The notes beneath the pieces were generated by a model. That model saw nothing but the letters and a program-made list of their open reading frames with translations. It was not told the DNA's origin and ran no database searches. A stretch of 64,000 nt of DNA, taken from an uncultured Latescibacterota bacterium (GTDB taxonomy: Bacteria > Latescibacterota > UBA2968 > UBA8231). How positions within the stretch are numbered: the stretch's first letter is position 1; each line of letters opens with the position of its first letter. Location: NCBI GenBank assembly GCA_951813615.1, contig OX638377.1, forward strand, positions 4,428,599 through 4,492,598. Direction: 5' to 3'. Shown piece after piece: positions 55,158-63,353 of this stretch. A program made the translations under genes and the position numbers.

Positions 55158-56762
55158 TTACAGGTGCTCGGCGAATAAGGCGACTTGGCTTCCGCGCTCG
55201 GCGCGCAGGCGTTGTATGAGCGCGTCCATGAGCTCGTTTCGGCGCTTTGCTTCCAAGATGCCCCGCGCTCGCGTTCGCGCTTGGGCAAAGGGTTGGATGT
55301 CGCCGCCCTCCTTATGGCGCACTCGGAATACGGCAAATTGGTCTAGCACCTCTACTGGTCCGTCCCATTCGCCGACCTCTGCGGCAAAGGCCGCGTCCAC
55401 GAGCTGGGGATAGCGCGCCCGCACCACCTTGCGCAGGTGCAGCGCGCCGTCGTCGTGCGGGTCGCCGTGCGTTTCGACGCCTGGCCGGGCCAACAACTCG
55501 GCGACGGTGCTGCCGTTTGCGAGGGCTTCGCGCAACTGTTGGGCCTGCTCGCGGGTGGGCGCAAGTAACTGGTTGATGTGGACGGATTCAGCCGTGCGGA
55601 AGCGCGTCTTATTCGCCTCGTAGTACGCGGCGATTTCTTCCTCACTGGGGATGGCCTTTGTTGCCGTTTCTACCTTGGTGAGTTGCTGTAAAACGAAGGC
55701 CTTGCGCTTGCGCTCGCGCCACTCGGCGAACTCGGCCTCTTGCTCCCATCCACGCCGCTGGGCTGCCGCGGTCATCAGATAGGCTGGCAAGAGCGCGGCG
55801 CGGGCTAACGAGACGACTTGTGCGCTGTCTTGCAACGCGCCCCGGAAGCCGACCGAGCGCAGGTCGTGGAGGTATTCGCCCAAGGAAATTGCTCCGCCGT
55901 CAAAGCGGTAGAGGGGAAGCGCGGCGAGCGAGTCGGCGAGATCTGGCTCGGCCAGCAAGGCTTGCAGCCCTGCGTGGTCCAACTGGAGGTCCAAGGAGCG
56001 GCTCAGCGTTTCCACTTCAATTTGCAGGCGACTCTGCCACTTTTCGCGGTGCGCCGCGCTGGCGGCTTCTTTGGCGTAGTCGGCCTTGTCGGCTGCTCGG
56101 TCTTCGATAAAGCGGTAGATCTGCCAGCCGCCCGCCAAAGGCAGCGGTTCGGCTATTTGGCCGACCGGCAGGGAAAGGAAGGTCTGCGGCGGAATGGCAA
56201 AGCGCTGCGCTTGGGTGCGCCCAATCCAACCGACGACACCGTCGCCCTGTGGGGCAAAAAGGTCGTTGGCCGCAAAGCGTTGCGCTAGATCGACGAAAGG
56301 TTCGCCCTCGTGCAGGGCCTGCAATACGCGGTCTACGTCTTGCTGCTGCCGCACTAGAATCCGCGCAAAGAGCCGCTCGCGGTCGAAGCCCATATCGACG
56401 AAGGTGCGCTCGACTTCCTCGGGCGTCACCTCGACTTGGGGCGCGAGCACTTCGGCTTGGTAGCGCTGGGAGAGCTGTTTGCGGACCAGGGCGTTTAGCT
56501 GGTAGCGGACCTCGTCGCTTTGCTCGATTCCCCTAGCGCGGGCCTCTTGCATTAGTAATTCCTGATCGACGAGGGATTGTAGGTGATCGCGCGCGGATTC
56601 GCTCTGCAAGCCGGGCGGCAAGCGCTCGACAAAGCGCAGGTACTCGGCCTTGGTGAGGGCTACGTCGCCGACTTGGGCCACGACTGGGTCGTCTGGCGCG
56701 CAGCCGAACAGGGCCAAGAGGGCAATAGCGCACCACAGGGAGTGGGGAGTAGCGGTAAACAT
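55158..56762 (-). CDS. Parvulin-type peptidyl-prolyl isomerase lipoprotein (SurA/PpiD-like)
   Basis: A 534-residue lipoprotein: the start MFTATPHSLWCAIALLALFG ends in the lipobox LFGC. It has an N-terminal SurA-like helical part (VAQVGDVALTKAEYLRFVER) and two PPIC-like regions: ARILVRQQQDVDRVLQALHE with DLFAPQGDGVVGWIGRTQAQ, and HINQLLAPTREQAQQLREAL with DDGALHLRKVVRARYPQLVD. Such proteins help fold and deliver outer-membrane proteins. It is the first gene of the operon, so it probably serves as a dedicated chaperone for the surface proteins behind it. ATG 56762 is preferred to TTG 56780; no ribosome-binding site is visible, and the promoter lies so close that the transcript may be leaderless. 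Confidence 0.88.
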   Translation of the reverse strand: MFTATPHSLWCAIALLALFGCAPDDPVVAQVGDVALTKAEYLRFVERLPPGLQSESARDHLQSLVDQELLMQEARARGIEQSDEVRYQLNALVRKQLSQRYQAEVLAPQVEVTPEEVERTFVDMGFDRERLFARILVRQQQDVDRVLQALHEGEPFVDLAQRFAANDLFAPQGDGVVGWIGRTQAQRFAIPPQTFLSLPVGQIAEPLPLAGGWQIYRFIEDRAADKADYAKEAASAAHREKWQSRLQIEVETLSRSLDLQLDHAGLQALLAEPDLADSLAALPLYRFDGGAISLGEYLHDLRSVGFRGALQDSAQVVSLARAALLPAYLMTAAAQRRGWEQEAEFAEWRERKRKAFVLQQLTKVETATKAIPSEEEIAAYYEANKTRFRTAESVHINQLLAPTREQAQQLREALANGSTVAELLARPGVETHGDPHDDGALHLRKVVRARYPQLVDAAFAAEVGEWDGPVEVLDQFAVFRVRHKEGGDIQPFAQARTRARGILEAKRRNELMDALIQRLRAERGSQVALFAEHL

Positions 56763-56769
56763 GCTGTTT

Positions 56770-56798
56770 GATTTAATCAACGGCTAGGCGGGTGTCAA
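56770..56798 (-). promoter_or_regulatory. Promoter of the seven-gene surface operon
   Basis: On the minus strand a perfect -35 TTGACA (complement of 56793-56798) is followed after 17 bp by TAAATC (complement of 56770-56775); TTAAAT one base upstream is an alternative -10. Transcription would begin at about 56763, next to the ATG at 56762. Confidence 0.5.
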
Positions 56799-56855
56799 GT
56801 TTCTCGCCAATATGACCAACTGTAACTGTATGTAATTGTTGGTTTTATTTGTCTT

Positions 56856-58802
56856 TCAGTACATGCGGATCACGTTGCCCGTCATTCCGGTGAAGCCGTC
56901 TATGACCAGCCACGCCCCGCCCGAAGCAAATTGCCCGAGTATTACTCCCAAAAAGAACCAGCGCGTCGAGCGGTAGCCGTTCGGCCCCATGTACTTCAAA
57001 ACGATGGACTTGATCAGCCAAGCGAGAAAGATGCTGAACCAGACGTTGCCGAGAATCCAAGTGCCGCTGGCCACGTAGCCGATGGGATGCAAGGGCCACC
57101 ACAACAGGTGATGGCGCGCCCACAGCAAGAGCGCCATGACCGCGGCTCCCACTCCGTTCCAGAGCCACCCGAGCCAATAGGGTCCGGTTGGCGTCTCGAT
57201 GAAGCGAGCGGCAAAGCGAAACGGCTCAAAAGCAAAAAGCCCAGAGAAATACTGGCGGTGCAGGTTGAGCGCCCCGTACTGGTAGCCCAAGTTCAAGGTC
57301 GCGTAGATCGAGCCCAAAAGGCCGATGACCAGCGCGGCCGTTAGCATCGCCAGGATGCGCCGCCGCCCGACCTTGAGGCCGTGCAACATGCGGATGCCAT
57401 TGGCGCAGGGAGCCATCATAAAGACCAGCAGGTCGCCCGCCCAAGCGAGGGTAAAGCCTAGGGCCATCATCCCCGTCGCCCCCAGCGCCGACGAGCCGAC
57501 GCCCGAGACCACAAAGCCCGCGCCCGAAAGCCCCTCCACAGCCGACGAGAGACCGGCTTCGACGATCACGCGGGTGAGGGCGAAGAAGATGGCAACCGCC
57601 GCGCCGAGAAACAGCACCACTGCCCACCAAGGCAAGCCCGTCTGCCACAGCCACAAGCCCATGACGACCAAGCCCATGGCCAAGCCAACCACAGCCGTCC
57701 GATAGGACAGCAACTCTCCGGCTGCGCTGCCGCCGGCTCGGGCCTGTTGCCACACAGTTTTTAGATGGCCGCGTGCCGTCCACAGCCCCAAGACGACCAG
57801 CGCAATCATCGCGCCCATGCTCTGATGGCTCAACATGCCCGTGGTGGGGCCGGCGTGACTGAAGGCGTCGAGCTGTTCGGTGGTGAAGATGCCCAGGGTC
57901 GAGCAGGCCCATTCTTGGGCTTTGGCCAATAAATAAAAAAACCACAAGCTGCCGGAGATTCCGGTGTTGATAAAATAGGCCAAGCCCATCATCAGGAAGT
58001 TGAGCCGGATGCGCAGGACAACTGCGTCGTGCCCTAGGGCTAGCGGCAGGTTGAGATCGACGCGCGACGCGAATTCGTAGTAGTGGCTAAAGGAGTTGAT
58101 CGTGTTGAGGATCGCCGGTACGGCAAAGCCGGCCCACATTATGGGATTGCGCAAAAAGGGCTTTATGCGCGCTGGCCGTGGGCCGTCCTCAATCATCCCC
58201 AGCGGCACTTGGACTAGCGGGTAGAGCAACCGCTCGTGGTCCATCCACTGCCGCCGCATAATCACCATCGCGCAGATGAGCACGAGGTAGAAGGCGGCCA
58301 TAAAGAGCAACCACCAAAAAAGCGGCTCGACCCAAGCGCCCCAAGGGATGGATTCGCCTCGGGGGAGTCCTTCGTAAAACTGCTTGATCGCCACTTCGTC
58401 TTGGACGACCAGCCAAGTGGGGATGTGGGGCACTAGCAGCTCGGCCCAGTTATTTTCTGGGGTCGCGTAGTAGAGCACGCTGGAAATGGCGGGGAGCGCG
58501 GCACCAGTAAAGCCCCGCGATGGAATCGCCGTTGCCAGCATCATCATCGCGGTAATCAGCAGCAGTTCGGCGCGATTGAACGCCCAGTGTCGCCGCACTA
58601 GCCCCAGCAGCGGTTGCACCAGCGCGAGCAGACAGAAGAGTAGGAAAAAGGCCGCTGGCGTCGATGAACTCAGGCCCAGCCGGGTGCCCTTGATCACGAA
58701 TTCCCCATAGGGCAGCCCGACGGCGATCAGGGCGCAGAGTCCGAGGCCAGTCATCATCGCCGGCAGGCGAATTGCGGGGGAGGGCTGGGGATCTGGGGAC
58801 AT
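56856..58802 (-). CDS. DUF6785/DUF6784-family polytopic membrane protein
   Basis: A 648-residue protein with about fourteen hydrophobic segments. Blocks of the family are seen in order: TRLGLSSSTPAAFFLLFCLL, MDHERLLYPLVQVPLGMIED, LTRVIVEAGLSSAVEGLSGA, and NGYRSTRWFFLGVILGQFAS near the end. The family is frequent in Planctomycetes and related phyla and distantly resembles oligopeptide transporters; its substrate is unknown. I chose the ATG at 58802 (start MSPDPQPSPAIRLPAMMTGL); a TTG start at 58892 would add 30 residues of doubtful homology. It is divergent from the phosphodiesterase gene. Confidence 0.8.
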   Translation of the reverse strand: MSPDPQPSPAIRLPAMMTGLGLCALIAVGLPYGEFVIKGTRLGLSSSTPAAFFLLFCLLALVQPLLGLVRRHWAFNRAELLLITAMMMLATAIPSRGFTGAALPAISSVLYYATPENNWAELLVPHIPTWLVVQDEVAIKQFYEGLPRGESIPWGAWVEPLFWWLLFMAAFYLVLICAMVIMRRQWMDHERLLYPLVQVPLGMIEDGPRPARIKPFLRNPIMWAGFAVPAILNTINSFSHYYEFASRVDLNLPLALGHDAVVLRIRLNFLMMGLAYFINTGISGSLWFFYLLAKAQEWACSTLGIFTTEQLDAFSHAGPTTGMLSHQSMGAMIALVVLGLWTARGHLKTVWQQARAGGSAAGELLSYRTAVVGLAMGLVVMGLWLWQTGLPWWAVVLFLGAAVAIFFALTRVIVEAGLSSAVEGLSGAGFVVSGVGSSALGATGMMALGFTLAWAGDLLVFMMAPCANGIRMLHGLKVGRRRILAMLTAALVIGLLGSIYATLNLGYQYGALNLHRQYFSGLFAFEPFRFAARFIETPTGPYWLGWLWNGVGAAVMALLLWARHHLLWWPLHPIGYVASGTWILGNVWFSIFLAWLIKSIVLKYMGPNGYRSTRWFFLGVILGQFASGGAWLVIDGFTGMTGNVIRMY

Positions 58803-58977
58803 GGAGCAATCTGGAGTAGCGGGTGCGCGGCGAATTGGCAAACGTAGCCAAATCCGCGGATAGTCGTCAATAAACGGCTGACCCCGCGACAAAAGATGGC
58901 GGCGGTCTGGTTGCTGTCTACGGGAAAATGCCGCTAACTATCTGGACATCCAATGACCTTTTGCTAGACGAGGAGAT

Positions 58978-60939
58978 ATGGAGCGCAAAATTTACGCCTT
59001 TGGCATGGACGGCTTTATCGTCCCGATGATGAAGCGATTCGCCGCGGAAGGGACTTTGCCCTACTTCGAGCGCTTGTTGCGGGAGGGGACAGTTAACCAG
59101 ACTCTGCCCTCCTTTCCGGTGTGGACCCCGACTAACTGGGCCACGCTTTCGACGGGGGCGCACACAGGCACGCACGGGGTGACGCGCTGGCGGGTGGAAG
59201 TCGCGCCGGGCCAGCGGATCGACAGTTTCGACGGGCGGGCCAACAATGCCGAGCGCATCTGGAACGCCTTGGAACGGGCGGGTATGCAGAGCGTGGCCGT
59301 CCACTATCCGGCCGCCCATCCCTCCGGGGTGAAGACGGGTTTTGTGGTGGACGGTTTTGGCCATCCCGGGCATCGCAGCACGGATTTTGAAGTGGCTATC
59401 TGCCAGGCCTATACCACGGAGGCCGCGCTAGAGGAAGCTATCGAGATGGACCACGATGGGACGGCGGTGCGGCAGGAACAGCGCAGCGTCGAGCCGATTC
59501 CGCCGTTGGCACCGGTGCAGGGGTGGCAGAATCTGCCCGAAAGTCATGCTCTGCCGCTGGAGAGTCGCATTGAGGTGGTGGCTCGGTTGGGCGGGGATGT
59601 CACGGCTTTTCACTTGCTGGTGGTGGACAGTGCAGGGAGGGGCTATGACCGGGTGCTGGTGTGTCGGGATCGGGATGGGGCCAGTTGCCTAGCCGTTGCC
59701 GGAGTGGGGGAATGGAGCGAGTGGGCGGTGGAGGACTTTGCTATGGACGGGAACAGACGCCCGGCATCGGTGCGTTTCAAGCTGATGGAACTGGCCGCGG
59801 ACGGCAGTCGGCTCAAGCTCTACCGCACTCAGGTGACTTATACCGATGGCTTCACGCTGCCCGACGAGTTGGCCGGGGAACTGGTGGAGCGCTTTGGGTC
59901 GTATCAGGAACACGCCTCTATGTTGCCCTATACCTCGGGAATGGCCGATTTTGACACGGCCTTGGAAGAATGCGAGTACCAGGGGATGTGGTTTGCCGAG
60001 GTCGCCCGCTACATGCTGCGCGAGCGGGACTGTTCCTTTTTTATCTGCCATTGGCATCTGTACGATTATCTCAACCACATCCACCTCGGGGACGTGGATT
60101 CGGTATGTCCGGGGTACGAAGCTGAGTGCGCCGAACAGTACGTGGACTATTTCCGGCGGGCCTATCAGGTAGGGGATCGCATTTTGGGTCGGCTGTGGGA
60201 GGACGCGGATGAGCATACGTACGTGGGCGTGGTGTCCGACCACGGGTGCTCGCCCGATGTGCGGGTGGCCAATATCCGGCAATTTTTGCACGAACAGGGC
60301 TTTATGGCACTCAAGGGCGGCGGGGAAGAGACGCTGGTACGCGATCAGGTGCGGGAGGAGGATATCGACTGGGAGCGCACCCGGGCCTATATGAAGGACG
60401 ACAAGGGATTCGACATTTTTATCAACGCCGAGCCGGGGCCGGGATTCGACCGCATTGAGGCCGAGTTGCTGCTAGCCTTGCGCACGTGGGTTGACCAAGA
60501 AGTGGGGCGCAATCCTGTGGCCATAGCCCTGCCTCGGCGGGACGCGTACATCCTCGGGCAGTGGGGCGACCAGTGCGGCGATGTGGTCTTTGCCTGGGAC
60601 CACGGGTACGTGAGCGGGTACTACGGGCAGTGGCGCGGTATTGCGGGCGGAGGCTGCGTTGGTGCGCCCAATGTGTTCGGGGCGCACCACGGGGGATTTC
60701 TGCCGACCCAAAGTCAGGACTCGTCCAGTTTTGGCTCGTGGTTGCTGGCCGGGCCGGGCGTAAAGCGGGGTTACGAGCGGCCGGTGGACAAACTGGGGTA
60801 CATCCACGCCGCCGATGTAGTGCCCACCTTTTGCCAGATGCTGGGGGCCGAGCCGCCGCGCCAAGCGCAGGGGACGGTGGCGCGGGACTTGTTTGAGGGG
60901 CACGAGATGGTCAGGGAGCGGGATCCTGGCCAGCCGTGA
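58978..60939 (+). CDS. Alkaline phosphatase superfamily phosphodiesterase/nucleotide pyrophosphatase-like
   Basis: A 653-residue hydrolase. It starts MERKIYAFGMDGFIVPMMKR, where the Asp begins the metal site, and the nucleophile segment is FPVWTPTNWATLSTGAHTGT (Thr at about 46-48). Later metal ligands are in CHWHLYDYLNHIHLGDVDSV, VGVVSDHGCSP (Asp, His) and FGAHHGGFLPT (His). The type I phosphodiesterase family acts on nucleotides, phosphonates or lipids. An internal domain of about 150 residues (about 170-320) is inserted between the nucleophile and the late ligands. GAGGAG precedes the ATG. No signal peptide is evident. Confidence 0.85.
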   Translation: MERKIYAFGMDGFIVPMMKRFAAEGTLPYFERLLREGTVNQTLPSFPVWTPTNWATLSTGAHTGTHGVTRWRVEVAPGQRIDSFDGRANNAERIWNALERAGMQSVAVHYPAAHPSGVKTGFVVDGFGHPGHRSTDFEVAICQAYTTEAALEEAIEMDHDGTAVRQEQRSVEPIPPLAPVQGWQNLPESHALPLESRIEVVARLGGDVTAFHLLVVDSAGRGYDRVLVCRDRDGASCLAVAGVGEWSEWAVEDFAMDGNRRPASVRFKLMELAADGSRLKLYRTQVTYTDGFTLPDELAGELVERFGSYQEHASMLPYTSGMADFDTALEECEYQGMWFAEVARYMLRERDCSFFICHWHLYDYLNHIHLGDVDSVCPGYEAECAEQYVDYFRRAYQVGDRILGRLWEDADEHTYVGVVSDHGCSPDVRVANIRQFLHEQGFMALKGGGEETLVRDQVREEDIDWERTRAYMKDDKGFDIFINAEPGPGFDRIEAELLLALRTWVDQEVGRNPVAIALPRRDAYILGQWGDQCGDVVFAWDHGYVSGYYGQWRGIAGGGCVGAPNVFGAHHGGFLPTQSQDSSSFGSWLLAGPGVKRGYERPVDKLGYIHAADVVPTFCQMLGAEPPRQAQGTVARDLFEGHEMVRERDPGQP

Positions 60940-60973
60940 TGCCCCAGACCTTTCCGAGCTTGTGCGAGTTGAA

Positions 60974-62713
60974 TCAACCCTCCTCAAAGACAGCCTCCCC
61001 TCGGTGCAGCCGCTGGGCGATCTGGAGCGTTTGGAGTAGCTCGCGCTGAGTTGGCGCCTTGGCCGCCAGAAAACGGGCTGCAGCCACCATCAGAATCCGT
61101 TGCTCGCCGACGTCGGTGCGCTCCCCATACTGGCGGATGGCTGCCTCGAGCATCTGAAAGCTGTGAAACTCGGCGTCCTCTCTCACCAGGGATTCCGCCA
61201 GCGAGCGGAACAGGGGTCCCGGTTCACCGCCCGATGTCAGAAAACTATTGACGAGTCGCCCGGCTTCATCGACCTGCTGCTGCTGGTTGAGTAGCAGCAG
61301 GTATTCCTCCATATAGCCATCGCCCGCCTCTGCCGCGCTGGGGTCAGGTAAGCGGGCAGCCGGAACATTGAGAAAACGGTCGAGGTAGACGCGCAGCGCC
61401 CCATGGTATACGCCGCGCAGCATCTCGGGCGATTCGGCTCTCTTCAGCAGCTGATGCAATGCGTTGGCGTACGAAAAGGTGTGCAGCACCGAGATCCAGT
61501 CGGAGAACTCGTTGCGCACGTGGAACCTAACGATGCGCAGCGCCGCTGCCAGCGCTACCGCCTCCGCAAGCTGCACTGGGCGCGCGCCCTGCCGCAGCGC
61601 TTCGTTCAGCGCCGCTACGATCGCATGAGGATCGTCCCGTAGAAGCTCCGCCGCGAATCCACTGTCTCGTTTCCACTCCCGTCCCCGTCCTTCTTTTAGC
61701 AGTCGATCCAGCGAGCCAAAGGTCTCGTTCAGCAGCGTCACGAGGTCGACGGGAGAGCGCCAACTGTTCTGCTCTTCGCTGCGCAGCGCCCCGCTCAATT
61801 GGCGAATCAGGGAGGGCAAGACGTCTGCTGCGTGCTCCCAGCCAATGCGGTCGAGCAGCTCGAATGCCTTGTTGATGAAGTCGATGACGTGGCCACCATC
61901 GAGATAGAAGTGGTCGGTTGCCGCCGTCACCATCATCTCGGCTAGGTCGGCTTGGCTCGAAGGGCGCTCGATGGCCGCCAGCAAGGTGCGTTCGGCCCCA
62001 TCGGCGTTGCGCACTTCGATCAGGTAGCGGAACCATCGTCTCAGCGCGGCGTGCGGGATAGCCTTGCTCTCGAGAGGCCGCAACGGGATTCGCGGCGGCT
62101 GACCGCTGGTGTTCGACGCCACGTGTAAGACCCCTTGGTACAACGGCGCAATGCGTTCGTCGCCTTCGAGGTGGTCGCTTACGTTGGCCATCGCCGAGAG
62201 AATCGTCATGCCATCTGCCCAACCCGAACGCCGCCGGCGCACGCCGTACAGGCCGCTTACCCGCACGATGTCGTTCGGATTCGCCCCGGCGCGTATGAGC
62301 GCGACGACGGCCTTGGCGACCACCAGCCTAATGTTCTGGTCCATACCCTCTTCGAGTCGGTGCAGTCCGCGCTCGACCGGGTCGCGAGGGGTTGCGGAAA
62401 CATCGATGAATACGCGACCGTCCTTGACTTCAACCGGATAGACCGTCGCGTCGTCGGCAAACAGATCAAAGGTGCAACCGCTGTTGAGATCGAAGCGAGC
62501 GTGATGCCAGTGACAGGTCAGAATGCCGTCCTCGACGGTTCCGCGATGCAAGGGAAACCCCATGTGTGGACAGCGGTTGTCCACGGCGTGTAGGTCGCCC
62601 TCCGAGTAGAAGACGACAATCGGCACAGGTCCGTTCGAGACCACAGCCCTTCCCTTGAGCTTGATCTCATCCAGAGATCCTGCATCCAGCAGTTTTGGCG
62701 CTGAGTTTTTCAT
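60974..62713 (-). CDS. Rieske [2Fe-2S] protein with large helical C-terminal domain, SoxR-controlled
   Basis: A 579-residue protein. The Rieske cluster ligands are C48 and H50 (RCPHMGFPLHRG) and C67 and H70 (LTCHWHHARFDLN), in a domain spanning about 8-105. The following about 470 residues are mainly helical, with no cofactor motif I recognise (for example IRLVVAKAVVALIRAGANPN, TILSAMANVSDHLEGDERIA, AVALAAALRIVRFHVRNEFS). The ATG has AAAGGA at the right distance. It is divergent from soxR and its promoter contains a perfect SoxR box, so it is predicted to be induced by redox-cycling compounds or superoxide. Confidence 0.85.
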   Translation of the reverse strand: MKNSAPKLLDAGSLDEIKLKGRAVVSNGPVPIVVFYSEGDLHAVDNRCPHMGFPLHRGTVEDGILTCHWHHARFDLNSGCTFDLFADDATVYPVEVKDGRVFIDVSATPRDPVERGLHRLEEGMDQNIRLVVAKAVVALIRAGANPNDIVRVSGLYGVRRRRSGWADGMTILSAMANVSDHLEGDERIAPLYQGVLHVASNTSGQPPRIPLRPLESKAIPHAALRRWFRYLIEVRNADGAERTLLAAIERPSSQADLAEMMVTAATDHFYLDGGHVIDFINKAFELLDRIGWEHAADVLPSLIRQLSGALRSEEQNSWRSPVDLVTLLNETFGSLDRLLKEGRGREWKRDSGFAAELLRDDPHAIVAALNEALRQGARPVQLAEAVALAAALRIVRFHVRNEFSDWISVLHTFSYANALHQLLKRAESPEMLRGVYHGALRVYLDRFLNVPAARLPDPSAAEAGDGYMEEYLLLLNQQQQVDEAGRLVNSFLTSGGEPGPLFRSLAESLVREDAEFHSFQMLEAAIRQYGERTDVGEQRILMVAAARFLAAKAPTQRELLQTLQIAQRLHRGEAVFEEG

Positions 62714-62803
62714 GACTTTTCCTTTCGCTTGGCATTCGTCTCGCAGGTCATTCCCGGTCGCGAAAGCCGATGAGACAGAGGCTCTCCGATGAGCTATGGA
62801 CTG

Positions 62804-62834
62804 AACTTACAACTTCAAGTATACTTGAAGTCAA
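62804..62834 (-). promoter_or_regulatory. SoxR-activated promoter with perfect SoxR box
   Basis: The palindrome CTTCAAGTATACTTGAAG lies at 62813-62830 and matches the E. coli soxS operator CCTCAAGTTAACTTGAGG at most positions. On the minus strand TTGACT (complement of 62829-62834) and TAAGTT (complement of 62804-62809) are 19 bp apart, the overlong spacer that MerR-family activators correct by twisting DNA. On the plus strand TGGACT (62797-62802) and TATACT (62820-62825), 17 bp apart, could be the soxR promoter, overlapped by the box and so self-repressed. Confidence 0.85.
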
Positions 62835-62844
62835 GGAGAATCTC

Positions 62845-63315
62845 ATGACGGAACTTTCACCCTTTCTGACCATCGGTGAGGTAGCGGCGCGAAGCGGAGT
62901 CGCGACCTCTGCGCTGCGCTTCTATGAGGAGCAGGGACTGATCTCATCCGAGCGGACCAGTGGCAACCAGCGACGATATCGACGGGCCGTATTGCGTCGC
63001 GTCGCCGTCATTCGGGCAGCCCAGGCGATCGGCGTATCGCTGCGGGAAATCCGCTCAGCGCTGGATGCGCTTCCCGACGGACGCACGCCGAACAAAGCGG
63101 ACTGGGCCAGCCTGTCGCGGGGCTGGAGGGATCAGCTTGAAGAGCGGATCGAGGTGCTGGAGAAGTTGAAAGAGAACCTGACCGGCTGCATAGGTTGTGG
63201 CTGCCTGTCCCTGCGGTTGTGCTCGTTGTTCAACCGGAATGACGAGATAGTATCTCGCGTCGACGGCAGTTTGCTGATGGGAAGACCTGAGGCGAGGCAC
63301 CCATCCTCCAAGTGA
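62845..63315 (+). CDS. soxR: Redox-sensing transcriptional activator SoxR
   Basis: A 156-residue MerR-family regulator. An N-terminal winged HTH (LTIGEVAARSGVATSALRFY and NQRRYRRAVLRRVAVIRAAQ) is followed by a dimer coiled coil and the [2Fe-2S] cluster cysteines C115, C118, C120 and C126 in CIGCGCLSLRLC, the diagnostic SoxR motif. Oxidation of the cluster turns the bound protein into an activator. The ATG at 62845 has AAGGAG at the right distance; upstream codons overlap the operator. Target: the divergent Rieske gene and probably its own promoter. Confidence 0.95.
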   Translation: MTELSPFLTIGEVAARSGVATSALRFYEEQGLISSERTSGNQRRYRRAVLRRVAVIRAAQAIGVSLREIRSALDALPDGRTPNKADWASLSRGWRDQLEERIEVLEKLKENLTGCIGCGCLSLRLCSLFNRNDEIVSRVDGSLLMGRPEARHPSSK

Positions 63316-63353
63316 GGTGCCAGAAAAGTGGAAAAACGGAGATGAGTGAGACA

